64,000 bases of DNA from Paenibacillus sp. NAIST15-1. Its GTDB lineage: Bacteria > Bacillota > Bacilli > Paenibacillales > Paenibacillaceae. Where the stretch lies: NCBI RefSeq assembly GCF_001894745.1, contig NZ_BBYF01000006.1, forward strand, positions 124,001 through 188,000. Direction: 5' to 3'. The position numbers and the translations under genes were made by a program. Below are positions 27,715-37,245 of this stretch, one piece after another (the stretch's first letter is position 1; the number at the start of each line of letters is the position of its first letter). The notes under the pieces were generated by a model. It was given only the letters and a program-made list of their open reading frames with translations, was not told the origin of the DNA and ran no database searches.

Positions 27715-28659
27715 TTATGATGAACTAGCAGAAGATGAAGCCGCCGCTGTTTTAGCTAGTTGCTGTAAGTCGTGCTGAGCAAAATATTGAAGTAAAAAGG
27801 CATGGAATGTATGCGCGACAAGAGGCAATTTCTCCCCTGATCGGCGTATGATGCCTATTGTTCTCGTTACTTCCGGCTTTGCAACCCGTACTCTGGCAGG
27901 CTGCAGCTCAGAAGTATGTTGAAGCGCCATGTCCGGCAATAAACTCACTCCCATACCAGCAGCGACAAGTCCCCTTATGGTTTCAGTCTCCTCACCTTCG
28001 AAGCCAATACGCGGCGTAAAGCCCGCTTCGATGCAAGCATCCCATACAATGGGACGTAGGGAATACCCTGGACTAAACAGAACAAAAGTATCTTCTTTCA
28101 GCTGCGTCAATGTGATTTCTTGTTCATTCGACAACGGGTGATTTGGAGGCAAGATTGCAAACAATTCCTCGGTCAACACAATCTCTCCGGTTACATGCTC
28201 ACACTCCTTCGGGAAAGGAGAAATGAACGCGAGATCCACTTCGCCGGATACGATATCCCGTATTAGTGACGGATACATGCCTTGCTTGAAACGAAACTTT
28301 ACATTCGGATGACGCTTGCGGAATTCTGCTACAATGCTAGGAATGAGATGCACACCTAGACTATGCGGGAACCCAATCCGAACTTCCCCCAACTCTGGAT
28401 CCATAAACTCTTGCACTTCTTGAATCGATCGCTCAAGATCCTTCAAGATTTCCTCCGCCCGCTTGCAGAACAATTGACCAACAGGTGTTAACTGAAGGTT
28501 CCGTCCCTTCTGAAGGAACAACTTAACACCTAGTTCTTCCTCTAGTTGATGGATTTGCCGGCTGACGGCGGATTGCGCCACATGCAGTTCTTCAGCAGCT
28601 TGCGTGACATGCTCTTTTTGCGCCACTTTCACAAAGTAGTGCAATTGCCTAAGTTCCAC
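27715..28659 (-). CDS. LysR family regulator, GltC-like
   Basis: The 314-residue protein has a LysR helix-turn-helix (MELRQLHYFVKVAQKEHVT then QAAEELHVAQSAVSRQIHQL, residues 1-40) and a periplasmic-binding-like effector domain (about 90-295). Along its whole length it resembles Bacillus GltC, the glutamate synthase activator (for example FVLFSPGYSLRPIVWDACIEAGF and GLVAAGMGVSLLP). No gltAB lies next to it, so the target is inferred. The GTG start at 28659 follows GGAGCGAGAAGTC. The end is a low-complexity AAASSSASSS tail. Confidence 0.9.
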   Translation of the reverse strand: MELRQLHYFVKVAQKEHVTQAAEELHVAQSAVSRQIHQLEEELGVKLFLQKGRNLQLTPVGQLFCKRAEEILKDLERSIQEVQEFMDPELGEVRIGFPHSLGVHLIPSIVAEFRKRHPNVKFRFKQGMYPSLIRDIVSGEVDLAFISPFPKECEHVTGEIVLTEELFAILPPNHPLSNEQEITLTQLKEDTFVLFSPGYSLRPIVWDACIEAGFTPRIGFEGEETETIRGLVAAGMGVSLLPDMALQHTSELQPARVRVAKPEVTRTIGIIRRSGEKLPLVAHTFHAFLLQYFAQHDLQQLAKTAAASSSASSS

Positions 28660-28776
28660 GACTTCTCGCTCCGTTCTGTCAATTATGCTATTTCATCAAT
28701 TTCATTTTCTACCTGCAATTCAAGAGGAGTGCATCACTACCCTCTGGACAAGAGCTGTATGATATGCAAGCTCTGC

Positions 28777-29370
28777 TCACCGGATAAGCCTTAATACACC
28801 ATACACGACAAATCCAGCGGCTAAGCCACCCAAATGGGCACTCCAGCTGATGCCTTGAATGACAAAGGATTGAACAATACCAATCCCTAATATTATAAGC
28901 AATGTTCGACGGGATGCCTCATCAAGTGTCTGACGCCGGAACAGGGCAATAAACAAATAGGCCCCGTAAATGCCGTATATTGCACCTGATGCTCCAACCG
29001 CAAGTGTCCCCCATTCCGATAGCCACAGTGCAGTCGCATTCCCTAGCAATCCACTTATGACATACAGGACGGCATACTTGAACGATCCCATCATCTGTTC
29101 GAGCGGCGGTGCAAAGACAAATAAGGCGAACATATTAAACAGCAAATGCTCAAACCCACCATGCAGGAACATGGCAGCGGCAATGCGCCATGTCTCCTTA
29201 TTGAACGGCTCTACCTTCCAGATTGCCCCATGTCGAAATAGATTTTCACCATTTGTACCACCACTAGCCATCAGCACGATAAACATCACGATATTGGCGA
29301 TGATAAGCAGCGTTGTAATCGGGTAGCTTTTGACATAGGTGCGCCAATTCTCGTACCGAATAAAAATCAT
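28777..29370 (-). CDS. rhomboid family intramembrane serine protease
   Basis: The 197-residue protein has six predicted helices. The catalytic dyad is visible: S128 in GASGAIYG and H179 in SAHLGG. The oxyanion-site HGGFEHLLFNM motif (about 70-80) is also intact, so it should be active and cleave transmembrane segments within the lipid bilayer. It lacks the extra domains of Bacillus GluP. The ATG at 29370 follows GTGAGGAGAAAC; an upstream frame is open but lacks a ribosome binding site. Confidence 0.92.
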   Translation of the reverse strand: MIFIRYENWRTYVKSYPITTLLIIANIVMFIVLMASGGTNGENLFRHGAIWKVEPFNKETWRIAAAMFLHGGFEHLLFNMFALFVFAPPLEQMMGSFKYAVLYVISGLLGNATALWLSEWGTLAVGASGAIYGIYGAYLFIALFRRQTLDEASRRTLLIILGIGIVQSFVIQGISWSAHLGGLAAGFVVYGVLRLIR

Positions 29371-29571
29371 CGAGTTTCTCCTCACTTTCACCTGCCAGTT
29401 CACATTCATAGGCGTACTTGCCCCAACCATGTAATCGGCTACTCGGAATCATTCTCAATCGTGTAGCGAATTCATCACGAAGCGACATTGGACAACCTTA
29501 TGTGCAAACCGTATAATGGACAATAGGTTTACCAATTATGTGCATGATATGTAAGAAGGAGGCTACCAACC

Positions 29572-30090
29572 ATGTCCGCAGAACGTACAGGTGTGGCAAC
29601 ATTAAAAGGAAATCCTATCACATTGATCGGCCCTGAACTTAAAGTAGGCGATAAAGCGCCTGAATTCCAATTGAATAAATCGCTTGTTGATGTAGTTGGG
29701 CTTGAACAATTCGCTGGTAAAGTAAAATTGATCAGTGTAATCCCATCCATCGATACAGGTGTTTGCGATGCGCAGACGCGCCGCTTTAACGAGGAAGCTT
29801 CCAAGCTTGGCGACAAAGCCGCAATTATTACCGTGAGTGTTGACCTCCCAATGGCACAAGCTCGCTGGTGCGGAGCAGCCGGTGTGGACAATGTCGTCAT
29901 GCTGTCTGACTACAAGGACAACAACTTCGGCAAATCTTACGGTGTGCTGATTAAGGAATTACACCTCGATATGCGCTCCATCTTCGTAGTGGATGCCGAT
30001 AATACGATCCGTTATGTTGAATATGTTAGCGAGATGACAGAGCACCCTAGTTATGAGCAAGCATTGGCTGCTGTCCAAGCGCTTCTGTAA
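29572..30090 (+). CDS. tpx: thiol peroxidase
   Basis: This 172-residue peroxiredoxin of the Tpx class has peroxidatic C65 in SIDTGVCDAQTR and resolving C100 in ARWCGAAG. The conserved Thr and Arg of the active site (T62 region, DTGVC; and R-containing loop) are present. It reduces hydroperoxides in the cytoplasm with thioredoxin as donor. GAAGGAGGCTACC precedes the ATG, and a strong terminator follows, giving a monocistronic unit. Confidence 0.96.
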   Translation: MSAERTGVATLKGNPITLIGPELKVGDKAPEFQLNKSLVDVVGLEQFAGKVKLISVIPSIDTGVCDAQTRRFNEEASKLGDKAAIITVSVDLPMAQARWCGAAGVDNVVMLSDYKDNNFGKSYGVLIKELHLDMRSIFVVDADNTIRYVEYVSEMTEHPSYEQALAAVQALL

Positions 30091-30118
30091 CACCGCGACA
30101 CAAATCAACTAGAGTAAA

Positions 30119-30152
30119 AGCGAGAGAAGAGTGAAGGCTCCTCTCTCGCTTC
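30119..30152 (+). terminator. intrinsic terminator after tpx
   Basis: AGCGAGAG at 30119-30126 pairs with CTCTCGCT at 30143-30150, extended by an AGAG/CTCC inner stem. The downstream T content is modest. Confidence 0.65.
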
Positions 30153-30218
30153 ATGATCCTATCAACGAGTATTCATATATCGCCCTACGGCGCCCGCTAC
30201 TACCTTCACTTCCGCTCA

Positions 30219-30611
30219 TTAGCTATTCATTTTGTAAGATGCCAACTTCTTGTCCAATATGGCATACAAATCAAGAATAACACGATAGTTAGCTCCAAAA
30301 TCACCAAGTCCACCGCGAGACGCGGAATAGATATCTATTGCGGTCTTGTTTGGTCCTACGTTAATGACAGATACGGTTATATCCATCGTCCGCCCCGTCA
30401 TTGTTCTCTTCTCTAGCGTAATCTCGCCTACAGAAGACACCTCATGCAACACTTTGTACCCTTGAATTTTCTTTAGCGTGGATGTAACTTCACCCCAAGC
30501 TTTCTCTCGGGACATTTGATAATAATGCGTTTTCAATTTAGGGTCCTTTGCACGATCGCCGCTCGATTCAAAACTGCGAACGATACCGACCAGTACACGT
30601 TTGAGTGACAA
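30219..30611 (-). CDS. DUF1499-like protein of unknown function
   Basis: The 130-residue protein has no signal peptide. Its C-terminal half (IDIYSASRGGLGDFGANYRVILDLY) resembles the SxSRxGxxDFGxNRxRI pattern of DUF1499 proteins; the match is partial. The rest alternates strands and helices. The TTG start at 30611 follows AAGGAGGAACAC at 9-nt spacing. The gene seems monocistronic, between tpx and the 6S RNA gene. Confidence 0.7.
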   Translation of the reverse strand: MSLKRVLVGIVRSFESSGDRAKDPKLKTHYYQMSREKAWGEVTSTLKKIQGYKVLHEVSSVGEITLEKRTMTGRTMDITVSVINVGPNKTAIDIYSASRGGLGDFGANYRVILDLYAILDKKLASYKMNS

Positions 30612-30700
30612 GAGTGTGTTCCTCCTTTTTCTAGACAGCCGATGCTCACTTATCTATAGTGTAACATTGTTCGTAAGGATACGAAAGAGGATTTACATAG

Positions 30701-30746
30701 AAAAAGAAAACACCTCCTCCCATGAAGTCATTCACGAAAGAAGGTG
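30701..30746 (-). terminator. intrinsic terminator downstream of the 6S RNA gene
   Basis: On the minus strand arms 30746-30736 and 30721-30711 pair over 11 bp (some G-T wobbles) and are followed by TTTTCTTTTT (complement of 30701-30710). It fits the end of the primary 6S transcript. Confidence 0.75.
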
Positions 30747-30754
30747 ATTCGTTA

Positions 30755-30940
30755 GAAAGAAAACCCGCCTATGCCGTTCAGCTCCTATGCTTCTGAACCC
30801 GCTCTCGCAGGTGGGTGCTCGCATAAGTACGTTTGACTTCCCTTCGGAGAGGGCTTGCCAGCGATACTTAGATGTTGAACTCCCTAGAAACAAACATTGG
30901 TTCAAAACAACGTAAGCCTACACGTACATCGCAGGATGTA
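30755..30940 (-). ncRNA. ssrS: probable 6S RNA
   Basis: A promoter with TTTACA (complement of 30970-30975), 17-bp spacing and TATAAT (complement of 30947-30952) precedes about 185-235 nt of highly structured, non-coding sequence. Its 3' half contains GAGCACCCACCU, then CGGGUUCAGAAGCAUAGGAGCUGAAC, which resembles the CACC...GGGUUCA arrangement of 6S RNAs. GCCCUCUC near the middle can pair with GAGAGCGGG, and GUUCA with UGAAC, building a long hairpin with internal loops. 6S RNA binds sigma-A RNA polymerase and dampens transcription in stationary phase. Mature ends are approximate; the terminator lies at 30701-30746. Confidence 0.65.
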
Positions 30941-30946
30941 TTGTTT

Positions 30947-30975
30947 ATTATACTGTGTTGTTCACGTATTGTAAA
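30947..30975 (-). promoter_or_regulatory. sigma-A promoter of the 6S RNA gene
   Basis: Minus-strand TTTACA (30975-30970) and TATAAT (30952-30947) with exactly 17 bp between them. The predicted start is near 30940. Confidence 0.75.
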
Positions 30976-31106
30976 CCTTGCGCCTTGCGTATTTCTTAAC
31001 ATTCAGTAGCGGATAAACTCTTAAAAAGCTACCCAAACATTCTAGTTCATCCGTTAGGATCAACATCATATCACATTTCTTCAATGCAATGCAAGTTCTA
31101 GTTCTC

Positions 31107-31928
31107 TTACTGCTTGTTAGTCGTGTTCCCCGCTTGTTCTCCATCCAATTGCGCAGCCTCTGATGTCTCGCCGTTCTCTGTATCGGCCGCTTCTTCACCT
31201 TCACCTTCCTGAGCAGCCACCATGCGCTGGTACTTGTCCTGAATCTTCGTGAAGGCGTTATTGAAGTTGAAGTAAGATAAGTATGCAATAAGTGAACCTG
31301 TGAAGAAGAACAATAGAACTGGCCATTTCGTCAAGCTAAAGTATAAAATGATGCAGCTCAATACAATCGTTACGATACTGCTAACAGGAGTGAAAATCGT
31401 TAACAGCACACTGTTCTTCATAATATGTGTTGTTTTTGCTTGTAAATGTGCAACCATCGAGAAGAAGTTAAACAGTGAAACGAACAGCAATATCAGCAAA
31501 CCTAGCATTGCATACCCGATAAACTGCATAGACTTCAACTCAGTCATATACACGTAATAGTCGATATACATAATAACGAACAGCAGCGTGTAGAAGATAC
31601 CGCCTACCATCGCCTGCTTATAATTATCTTTGTATGATTTGAAGAAGGTACGCAGGAGCTTTACGTCCGTGTCCCCCATGATCCACTTCCGCGCAACGGA
31701 GAACATCGCAGCTGTCGCTGGGAACAATGTAAACGGTGCCACAAGTCCCATCGCCCAATTCATCGTAATGGATTCATTGATAAAGTTCTGCTGATCAACC
31801 ATCAGCTTCATGAATAAAAAAATAAAAAAAGGTGACGAACAGATAAGCCACAATATGTTCGTGACCGAAAAACGCATGATCCATTCTGAAATGCGGTAAA
31901 AGCCGCCCATAATCCCTCGAAATTCCAA
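31107..31928 (-). CDS. DUF624/YesL-type membrane protein
   Basis: The 273-residue protein has about five to six membrane helices (18-40, 62-80, 108-130, 138-160, 170-195, 200-222) and an acidic, Glu/Ala-rich cytoplasmic tail (about 235-273). The beginning (GGFYRISEWIMRFSVTNILWL) and KSYKDNYKQA match the YesL/DUF624 family, whose members often sit near sugar transport genes; function is unknown. The TTG start at 31928 follows GAGGGGGAATGACC. Neighbours give no hint. Confidence 0.85.
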   Translation of the reverse strand: MEFRGIMGGFYRISEWIMRFSVTNILWLICSSPFFIFLFMKLMVDQQNFINESITMNWAMGLVAPFTLFPATAAMFSVARKWIMGDTDVKLLRTFFKSYKDNYKQAMVGGIFYTLLFVIMYIDYYVYMTELKSMQFIGYAMLGLLILLFVSLFNFFSMVAHLQAKTTHIMKNSVLLTIFTPVSSIVTIVLSCIILYFSLTKWPVLLFFFTGSLIAYLSYFNFNNAFTKIQDKYQRMVAAQEGEGEEAADTENGETSEAAQLDGEQAGNTTNKQ

Positions 31929-32098
31929 AGGTCATTCCCCCTCATCATCCTGTCTCTACTACTATAATACAAATTGCTACCTTAGTGCCAGTGCCTATTT
32001 TGTATCCAATTAGGTTCGTGTCTACAGCGAGAAAAGGGACTCCGCATAGGATATTAAGTGAAAACACCAAACATCGCAGTGTTAAAGGAGGTTCCCGT

Positions 32099-32221
32099 AT
32101 GGGGCAATTAGGTTTTGGAGGTAGCTGTGGAAGCTGTGGCTGTGGTTTTGGTTTTACTTCCACAGGGGTGATTCTTGTCTTGTTTATTTTGTTGGTTATT
32201 ATAAGTCGCTCTTTTATATAA
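32099..32221 (+). CDS. YjcZ-like sporulation peptide
   Basis: A 40-residue product starts at an ATG after AAAGGAGGTTCCC. The first 18 residues are rich in Gly and Cys (GGSCGSCGCGFGF) and the rest is a hydrophobic helix (VILVLFILLVIISRSFI). This layout is that of YjcZ family spore proteins. It supports an endospore-forming host. The gene has its own terminator. Confidence 0.85.
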   Translation: MGQLGFGGSCGSCGCGFGFTSTGVILVLFILLVIISRSFI

Positions 32222-32273
32222 TGAACTGTTGCAGCAATTCGGATTCACGCTAATCATCCTTGACATGCAAAAA

Positions 32274-32302
32274 AGACCGCTCCAACTGGGGCGGTCTCTT
32301 TT
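32274..32302. terminator. bidirectional terminator between the YjcZ-like and cshA genes
   Basis: AGACCGCTCC (32274-32283) and GGGGCGGTCT (32288-32297) form a perfect stem with one wobble and a short loop; A-run on the left and CTTTT on the right serve both directions. Confidence 0.85.
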
Positions 32303-32343
32303 GATCAACGGAAGACATTCATCATTCGAATGTGCCTCGTGTC

Positions 32344-33942
32344 CTATTCGTCGCGCTTATTACGGTTCTCGTCGTTGTTAAAACGTCTTGGGCGGCGATC
32401 GCCACCACCACCATTGTTGTTGCGGTCGCGGGAATCGCTGCGGCCATAACGCTCGCCACGTCCGTCGCGGTTGTACCCGCCACGGTTGCCATCACGTCCA
32501 CCATCACGACCACCATCGCGTCCTCCACGATAGTCTCGTCCGCCACCGGAACGACCATTGCGGTTGTAAGGTGCAGACATCTTGCGTCCGCTAGAACGAA
32601 GGTCTGGCTTGCGACGCTTCGCACGGATTGGATCTTCAGGAGTCAAGTTGATAGAAACATCCTTCTTATCCCCTGTCAGCATCTTGAATGCAGCAGACAA
32701 CAATTGTACGGAGTCGTATTGCTCCAACAATTCAATGGAGATTCCTTTGTATTCATTTAACTCGCCATCCTTGAGAACATCAAGAATACGATCTGCAATG
32801 ATACGTTGCTTCCCTTCGATTGCTTCTGCAAGGCTAGGAATCGGCTTGCGTGGAATACGATGACGAGTTACACGCTCGATGAAGTGCAAATGGTCAATTT
32901 CACGAGGCGTTACGAAAGACCATGCGCTACCTTCTTTACCAGCACGACCCGTACGGCCGATACGGTGTACATAAGATTCCGGATCTTGCGGCAAGTCGAA
33001 GTTAATTACATGTGTTACACCAGAAACGTCCAACCCACGTGCAGCTACGTCAGTCGCAACGAGGACATCAATGCTGCCGTCACGGAACTTGCGCATAACC
33101 GTATCACGTTGGTTTTGGGACAAATCGCCATGCAAACCATCTGCAGAATAACCACGCTTCTGCAATGCTTCAGACAATTCGTCTACACGACGCTTCGTAC
33201 GGCCGAATACGATCGCAAGCTCTGGAGATTCCATATCGAGCAAGCGGCTCAATGCATCGAACTTCACACGTTCAGGGACTTCAATGTATGCTTGTTCAAT
33301 GAGTGGAGCACTTACATGCTTAGGCATAACCGATACATGTTCTGGCTCGCGAAGGAATTGATTAGCAAGCTTTTGGATGTTCGGTGGCATCGTAGCGGAG
33401 AAAAGCATTGTCTGGCGTTGTTCAGGTACTAGGCTCAAGATGGAAGTGATATCTTCCATGAAGCCCATATCCAGCATTTCATCTGCTTCATCCAATACAA
33501 CTGTTGCAACATCATCAAGACGAATCGTCTTGCGGTTGATGTGGTCAAGCAAACGACCTGGTGTACCGATAATAATTTGTGGGTGTTTTTTCAAAGCACG
33601 GATTTGTCGTCCAATATCTTGTCCGCCATAAATCGGCAAGGAACGAACGCCTTTGAAACGAGTCAATTTGCCGATTTCCTCAGCAACTTGGATCGCCAAT
33701 TCACGCGTTGGAGTCATAACCAATGCTTTTACACGTTCTTCTGTTGGGTCAATCTTCGAGATCAACGGGATACCGAAAGCCGCCGTCTTCCCCGTACCCG
33801 TCTGCGCTTGTCCGATAAGGTCTCGTCCGGTCATCGCTACAGGTATCGCTTTCTCTTGGATTGGAGTCGATTCTTCGAACCCTAATTCCGTAATCGCCTG
33901 AAGCACTTTCGGCTCCAAGCCAAATTCTGCAAATGTCTTCAA
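32344..33942 (-). CDS. cshA: DEAD-box RNA helicase, CshA type
   Basis: The protein (532 residues from this start) has all DEAD-box motifs: Q motif (GFEESTPIQ), [28 protein letters not shown], and [14 protein letters not shown] DbpA-like RNA-binding domain follows (about 400-455). The tail (about 455-532) is RGG-like with many GGRDGGRDG units and Arg/Asn/Asp. It remodels RNA, acts in ribosome assembly and in the degradosome, and is often cold-induced. I prefer a TTG at 33942, because the ATG at 33951 begins only 1 nt after GGAG; both are possible. A -10 box lies about 195 nt upstream, giving a long leader. Confidence 0.93.
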   Translation of the reverse strand: MKTFAEFGLEPKVLQAITELGFEESTPIQEKAIPVAMTGRDLIGQAQTGTGKTAAFGIPLISKIDPTEERVKALVMTPTRELAIQVAEEIGKLTRFKGVRSLPIYGGQDIGRQIRALKKHPQIIIGTPGRLLDHINRKTIRLDDVATVVLDEADEMLDMGFMEDITSILSLVPEQRQTMLFSATMPPNIQKLANQFLREPEHVSVMPKHVSAPLIEQAYIEVPERVKFDALSRLLDMESPELAIVFGRTKRRVDELSEALQKRGYSADGLHGDLSQNQRDTVMRKFRDGSIDVLVATDVAARGLDVSGVTHVINFDLPQDPESYVHRIGRTGRAGKEGSAWSFVTPREIDHLHFIERVTRHRIPRKPIPSLAEAIEGKQRIIADRILDVLKDGELNEYKGISIELLEQYDSVQLLSAAFKMLTGDKKDVSINLTPEDPIRAKRRKPDLRSSGRKMSAPYNRNGRSGGGRDYRGGRDGGRDGGRDGNRGGYNRDGRGERYGRSDSRDRNNNGGGGDRRPRRFNNDENRNKRDE

Positions 33943-34143
33943 AATATTCATACTCCTTCATTGTGGACAATCCACAGCCTTATCTGTATTCTTAAGTAGC
34001 GCGACAATGGTGACGAATGGCACTTTCAGTCAACCGTCTTCTCATATACAATGCGGAGGGACACTCTTATTGTGTAGCGTGAACTCCGCGTCAAATTCAT
34101 GTACATCGTTGGTAACTAAAGCCTACTCAAGAATATCCAGAAT

Positions 34144-34152
34144 ATTATAACA
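34144..34152 (-). promoter_or_regulatory. extended -10 promoter of cshA with long leader
   Basis: On the minus strand TGTTATAAT forms an extended -10 (TATAAT at 34149-34144). The predicted leader is about 195 nt and includes an inverted repeat GCGGAG/CTCCGC (near 34053-34058 and 34084-34090), a possible cold-responsive leader. Confidence 0.5.
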
Positions 34153-34213
34153 CAAAAATATTGAAGAATACCAGATCCGAACTAACTAATACTACGTTTT
34201 GAGGTGACATTGC

Positions 34214-35041
34214 TTGAAACGAATTTTTGATTTCATCATGTTAATTGCCGGGGCAGCGCTCATCGCTGCATCATTTAATTTGTTCTTAATGCCCCACCAT
34301 CTGCTTAGTGGCGGCGTATCTGGATTATCGCTCGTAACGAATTACTTGACTCATTGGAATCCGAGCATTTTATATTTCGCCTATAATTTACCGCTAATCA
34401 TATGGGGCTGGTTCGTGCTTGGCAAACGCTTTATTGGATATAGTTTACTAAGTGTCGTCGCGACAACTTACTTCATATCCGTCTTCCCAGTTAAAGCTGT
34501 TGCCAACGAACCGCTTTTATCTGCTGTATTTGGGGGCACACTAGTAGGTATCGGAAGCGGGATATCTCTACGAGTAGGCGGCTCATCAGGTGGATTTGAC
34601 ATTATCGGTTCAATTGTAACCAGATATCGCGATTTCTCAATCTCGAACATTCTGGTTGGAATGAACGCGGCTGTTATTGTAACCCATGGATATTTATCGA
34701 ATGAGTGGGAACTGGCGCTTTACTCCATGGTCTCCATTTTTACGACCGGCAAAGTAATCGGCACCATCTATATTAATCACTACAAGGTAACGGTGTTCAT
34801 TATTACGAGGAACAAGGAAGCACTTATTAACAAGCTGCTGGTCTTGCCGCATGGAGTTACCGTTATAAAAACCACAGGTGCATTTACCGATATTGAGAAA
34901 GACATGTTGATGACCGTTACTACACGTTATGAATTGACCGAGTTAAAACGTGTTATTCGTGAAAATGACCCTAAAGCTTTTGTAAATATTGTGGAGACTG
35001 CTGGTGTCATCGGGAATTTCCGAAGGCCGAAAAATAGGTAA
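34214..35041 (+). CDS. YitT family membrane protein (DUF2179 C-terminus)
   Basis: The 275-residue protein has five membrane helices in the N-terminal YitT/DUF161 region (about 5-190; note SGGVSGLSL and RVGGSSGGFDIIGSI, the duplicated Gly-rich motif) and a cytoplasmic DUF2179 domain (about 205-270: GVTVIKTTGAFT and VNIVETAGVIGNFRRP). Function is unknown; families of this type are widespread in Firmicutes. The TTG start at 34214 follows GAGGTGACATTGC. A terminator follows. Confidence 0.92.
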   Translation: MKRIFDFIMLIAGAALIAASFNLFLMPHHLLSGGVSGLSLVTNYLTHWNPSILYFAYNLPLIIWGWFVLGKRFIGYSLLSVVATTYFISVFPVKAVANEPLLSAVFGGTLVGIGSGISLRVGGSSGGFDIIGSIVTRYRDFSISNILVGMNAAVIVTHGYLSNEWELALYSMVSIFTTGKVIGTIYINHYKVTVFIITRNKEALINKLLVLPHGVTVIKTTGAFTDIEKDMLMTVTTRYELTELKRVIRENDPKAFVNIVETAGVIGNFRRPKNR

Positions 35042-35088
35042 GCCGTTCGGTTGCCAGACGTACATATGAATCGTTGTCAGCGATATAA

Positions 35089-35123
35089 GAAAGCCCGTCC
35101 ATTTACTTGGACGGGCTTTCTTA
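35089..35123. terminator. bidirectional terminator between yitT-like and oppF genes
   Basis: AAGCCCGTCC (35091-35100) and GGACGGGCTT (35109-35118) form a perfect stem with an 8-nt loop. It stops the rightward gene; on the minus strand it lies past oppF and may also serve it. Confidence 0.8.
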
Positions 35124-35213
35124 TGCGAATAAAATTTATAATTACATCGGTATGACTCGGATGCTCTACGCTGGATGTGGACATACTATGCGAAAATGCG
35201 CATCGTTTATTGA

Positions 35214-36170
35214 TTATAGAGTCATCTCTTGCTTATACTTCTCAACTTCAGATGGAGAAGCGAACACATAATGCCCCGGCTTTATTTCAACTAAGCTTGG
35301 ACTCTCCACATCATAGTTATGAATACTCGGACTATAATATATGCGTTGGCGATTCCGCTCGTAGTGCGGATCTGGATGAGGAATGGCTGAGAGCAGGGAT
35401 TTCGTATACGGGTGGATTGGTTGCCGATATAGATCATCAGCCTTGGCTAATTCCACAATCTTCCCATTATACATAACGCCAATCCGATCTGAGAAGTATT
35501 TAACGACAGACAGGTCATGGGCAATGAACAAAATGGTAAGCCCAAGCTTCTTCCGAAGCCGATTGAGCAAATTCAATACCTGCGCCTGAATCGATACATC
35601 GAGCGCAGATATCGGTTCATCCGCAATAACAAGATCGGGACTCGTAATTAACGCTCTCGCAATTCCAATCCGCTGTCGCTGCCCTCCTGAGAATTCATGC
35701 GGATAACGACTCGCGTGTTCCCGGGTTAACCCAACGGTCTCCAAGATTTCATAGACCATATCCATGCTTTCCTGCTCACTACGGCAAAGCTTATTAATTT
35801 TCAAGCCCTCCGCAATTATTTCCTTCACGGTCATACGAGGATTCAGTGATGCGATTGGATCCTGAAAGATCATTTGCATGCCGCGCGTCACTTCTTTTTT
35901 AATTTCCTTGGTCAATGCCCCTGAAATGAGTGTTCCATTAAAATAAATTTCTCCATCCGTAGGCTCATACAGACGGATAATCGTTCTGCCCGTTGTCGTC
36001 TTGCCGCAGCCGGATTCACCTACAAGCCCAAACGTTTCGCCGCGATACACTGTAAAACTAATGTCATCGACCGCTTTGACCACTGTTTTTTTTCTACCAA
36101 AGCCGCTGCTGAAATATTGCTTTAAATGCTTAACTTCCAGCACCGGATCGCGAGTGATTACATTCGTCAC
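35214..36170 (-). CDS. oppF: oligopeptide ABC transporter ATP-binding protein OppF
   Basis: The protein (318 residues from this start) has Walker [13 protein letters not shown], signature [15 protein letters not shown], Walker [14 protein letters not shown] and the OppF-type C-terminal oligopeptide domain ([16 protein letters not shown]). It energises peptide uptake with OppD. The GTG at 36170 directly follows the oppD stop (TAAGGTG) and implies coupling; a TTG at 36203 inside oppD is the alternative and would add 11 residues. It is the last gene of the opp operon. Confidence 0.92.
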   Translation of the reverse strand: MTNVITRDPVLEVKHLKQYFSSGFGRKKTVVKAVDDISFTVYRGETFGLVGESGCGKTTTGRTIIRLYEPTDGEIYFNGTLISGALTKEIKKEVTRGMQMIFQDPIASLNPRMTVKEIIAEGLKINKLCRSEQESMDMVYEILETVGLTREHASRYPHEFSGGQRQRIGIARALITSPDLVIADEPISALDVSIQAQVLNLLNRLRKKLGLTILFIAHDLSVVKYFSDRIGVMYNGKIVELAKADDLYRQPIHPYTKSLLSAIPHPDPHYERNRQRIYYSPSIHNYDVESPSLVEIKPGHYVFASPSEVEKYKQEMTL

Positions 36171-36171
36171 C

Positions 36172-37221
36172 TTATCGCACCAGCCTTCCCGTTTGCTGCT
36201 CAATTCGTCTCTTCAATACATCCGGAAGCTCCACCTTCGGCGCATTCGGATGGAGAAGCCACGTCGCGGCATAATGCGTGTCGCTTATCCTGTACATCGG
36301 CGGCTCTTCCTCGAAGTCAATATGCATCGCATATCGGTTGCGTGGAGCAAAGGCATCTCCTTTGGGCGGATGCAGCATATTGGGAGGCGTTCCTGGTATG
36401 ACTAGCAATTCATCGGATGAGCTCGTGCCCAGATCAGGCATGGACACAAGCAAGCTCCAAGTATAAGGATGCTTCGGATTGTAGAAAATCTCGTCCACCG
36501 TTCCATGTTCGACGATTTTGCCCGCATACATCACGGCCACGCGATCAGCGACGTTAGCCACCACCCCAAGATCGTGCGTAATGAATATGACGGACAACTG
36601 CCGTTCCTTCTGGATTTCCTTAATCAGATCGAGAATTTGCGCCTGAATCGTGACATCAAGCGCCGTCGTCGGCTCGTCACATATCAGTACCTCCGGATCG
36701 CATGCAAGAGCAATAGCAATGACGATACGCTGACGCATTCCGCCGGAGAACTGGAACGGATATTGATCGAATCGCTTCTCCGCATTCGGAATGCCTACTG
36801 CCTCCATCAGCTCCAGCGCTTTGACTTTGGCATCCGCTTTGCTTAGCTGCTGTGAACGAAGCGCCTCCATAATCTGTTTGCCAATCTTCATTACCGGATT
36901 TAGAGACGAAAGCGGATCCTGGAAGATCATTGCAATTTTAGAACCGCGAATTTCGGTAAACTGTTTCTCCGTATATTTCGTCACATCTTGTCCATGATAT
37001 AGGATACTGCCGCGTTCAATAACGGCATTTTTCGATAATATCCCGACGATCGCTTTGTTCGTTACGGATTTCCCTGATCCGGACTCACCGACGATAGCCA
37101 GTGTCTCGCCTTTGTGCAATTCAAAGTCGACTCCGCGCACGGCCTGCACCTTTCCCGCGAACGTTTTGAACGAGATATGCAGATCATTAACTTGAAGAAT
37201 CATATCGTTGTGTGTCGTCAT
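36172..37221 (-). CDS. oppD: oligopeptide ABC transporter ATP-binding protein OppD
   Basis: This 349-residue ATPase has Walker [14 protein letters not shown], signature [15 protein letters not shown], Walker [14 protein letters not shown] and the C-terminal oligopeptide-binding ATPase motif ([14 protein letters not shown] then [20 protein letters not shown]). The Cys of the usual C-terminal CxxxxP...C iron-sulfur-like motif is not seen here: the spot reads [22 protein letters not shown] precedes the ATG. It pairs with OppF to drive OppBC. Confidence 0.94.
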   Translation of the reverse strand: MTTHNDMILQVNDLHISFKTFAGKVQAVRGVDFELHKGETLAIVGESGSGKSVTNKAIVGILSKNAVIERGSILYHGQDVTKYTEKQFTEIRGSKIAMIFQDPLSSLNPVMKIGKQIMEALRSQQLSKADAKVKALELMEAVGIPNAEKRFDQYPFQFSGGMRQRIVIAIALACDPEVLICDEPTTALDVTIQAQILDLIKEIQKERQLSVIFITHDLGVVANVADRVAVMYAGKIVEHGTVDEIFYNPKHPYTWSLLVSMPDLGTSSSDELLVIPGTPPNMLHPPKGDAFAPRNRYAMHIDFEEEPPMYRISDTHYAATWLLHPNAPKVELPDVLKRRIEQQTGRLVR

Positions 37222-37245
37222 CCTAGCTCCCCCCGCTATTCGCTA

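Noticed and set aside
32806-33432. plus-strand frame of 208 codons inside cshA
   Set aside because: Lies fully inside the helicase gene on the other strand and has no independent evidence.
35177-35476. plus-strand frame over the end of oppF
   Set aside because: Antisense to conserved OppF residues, no ribosome binding site.
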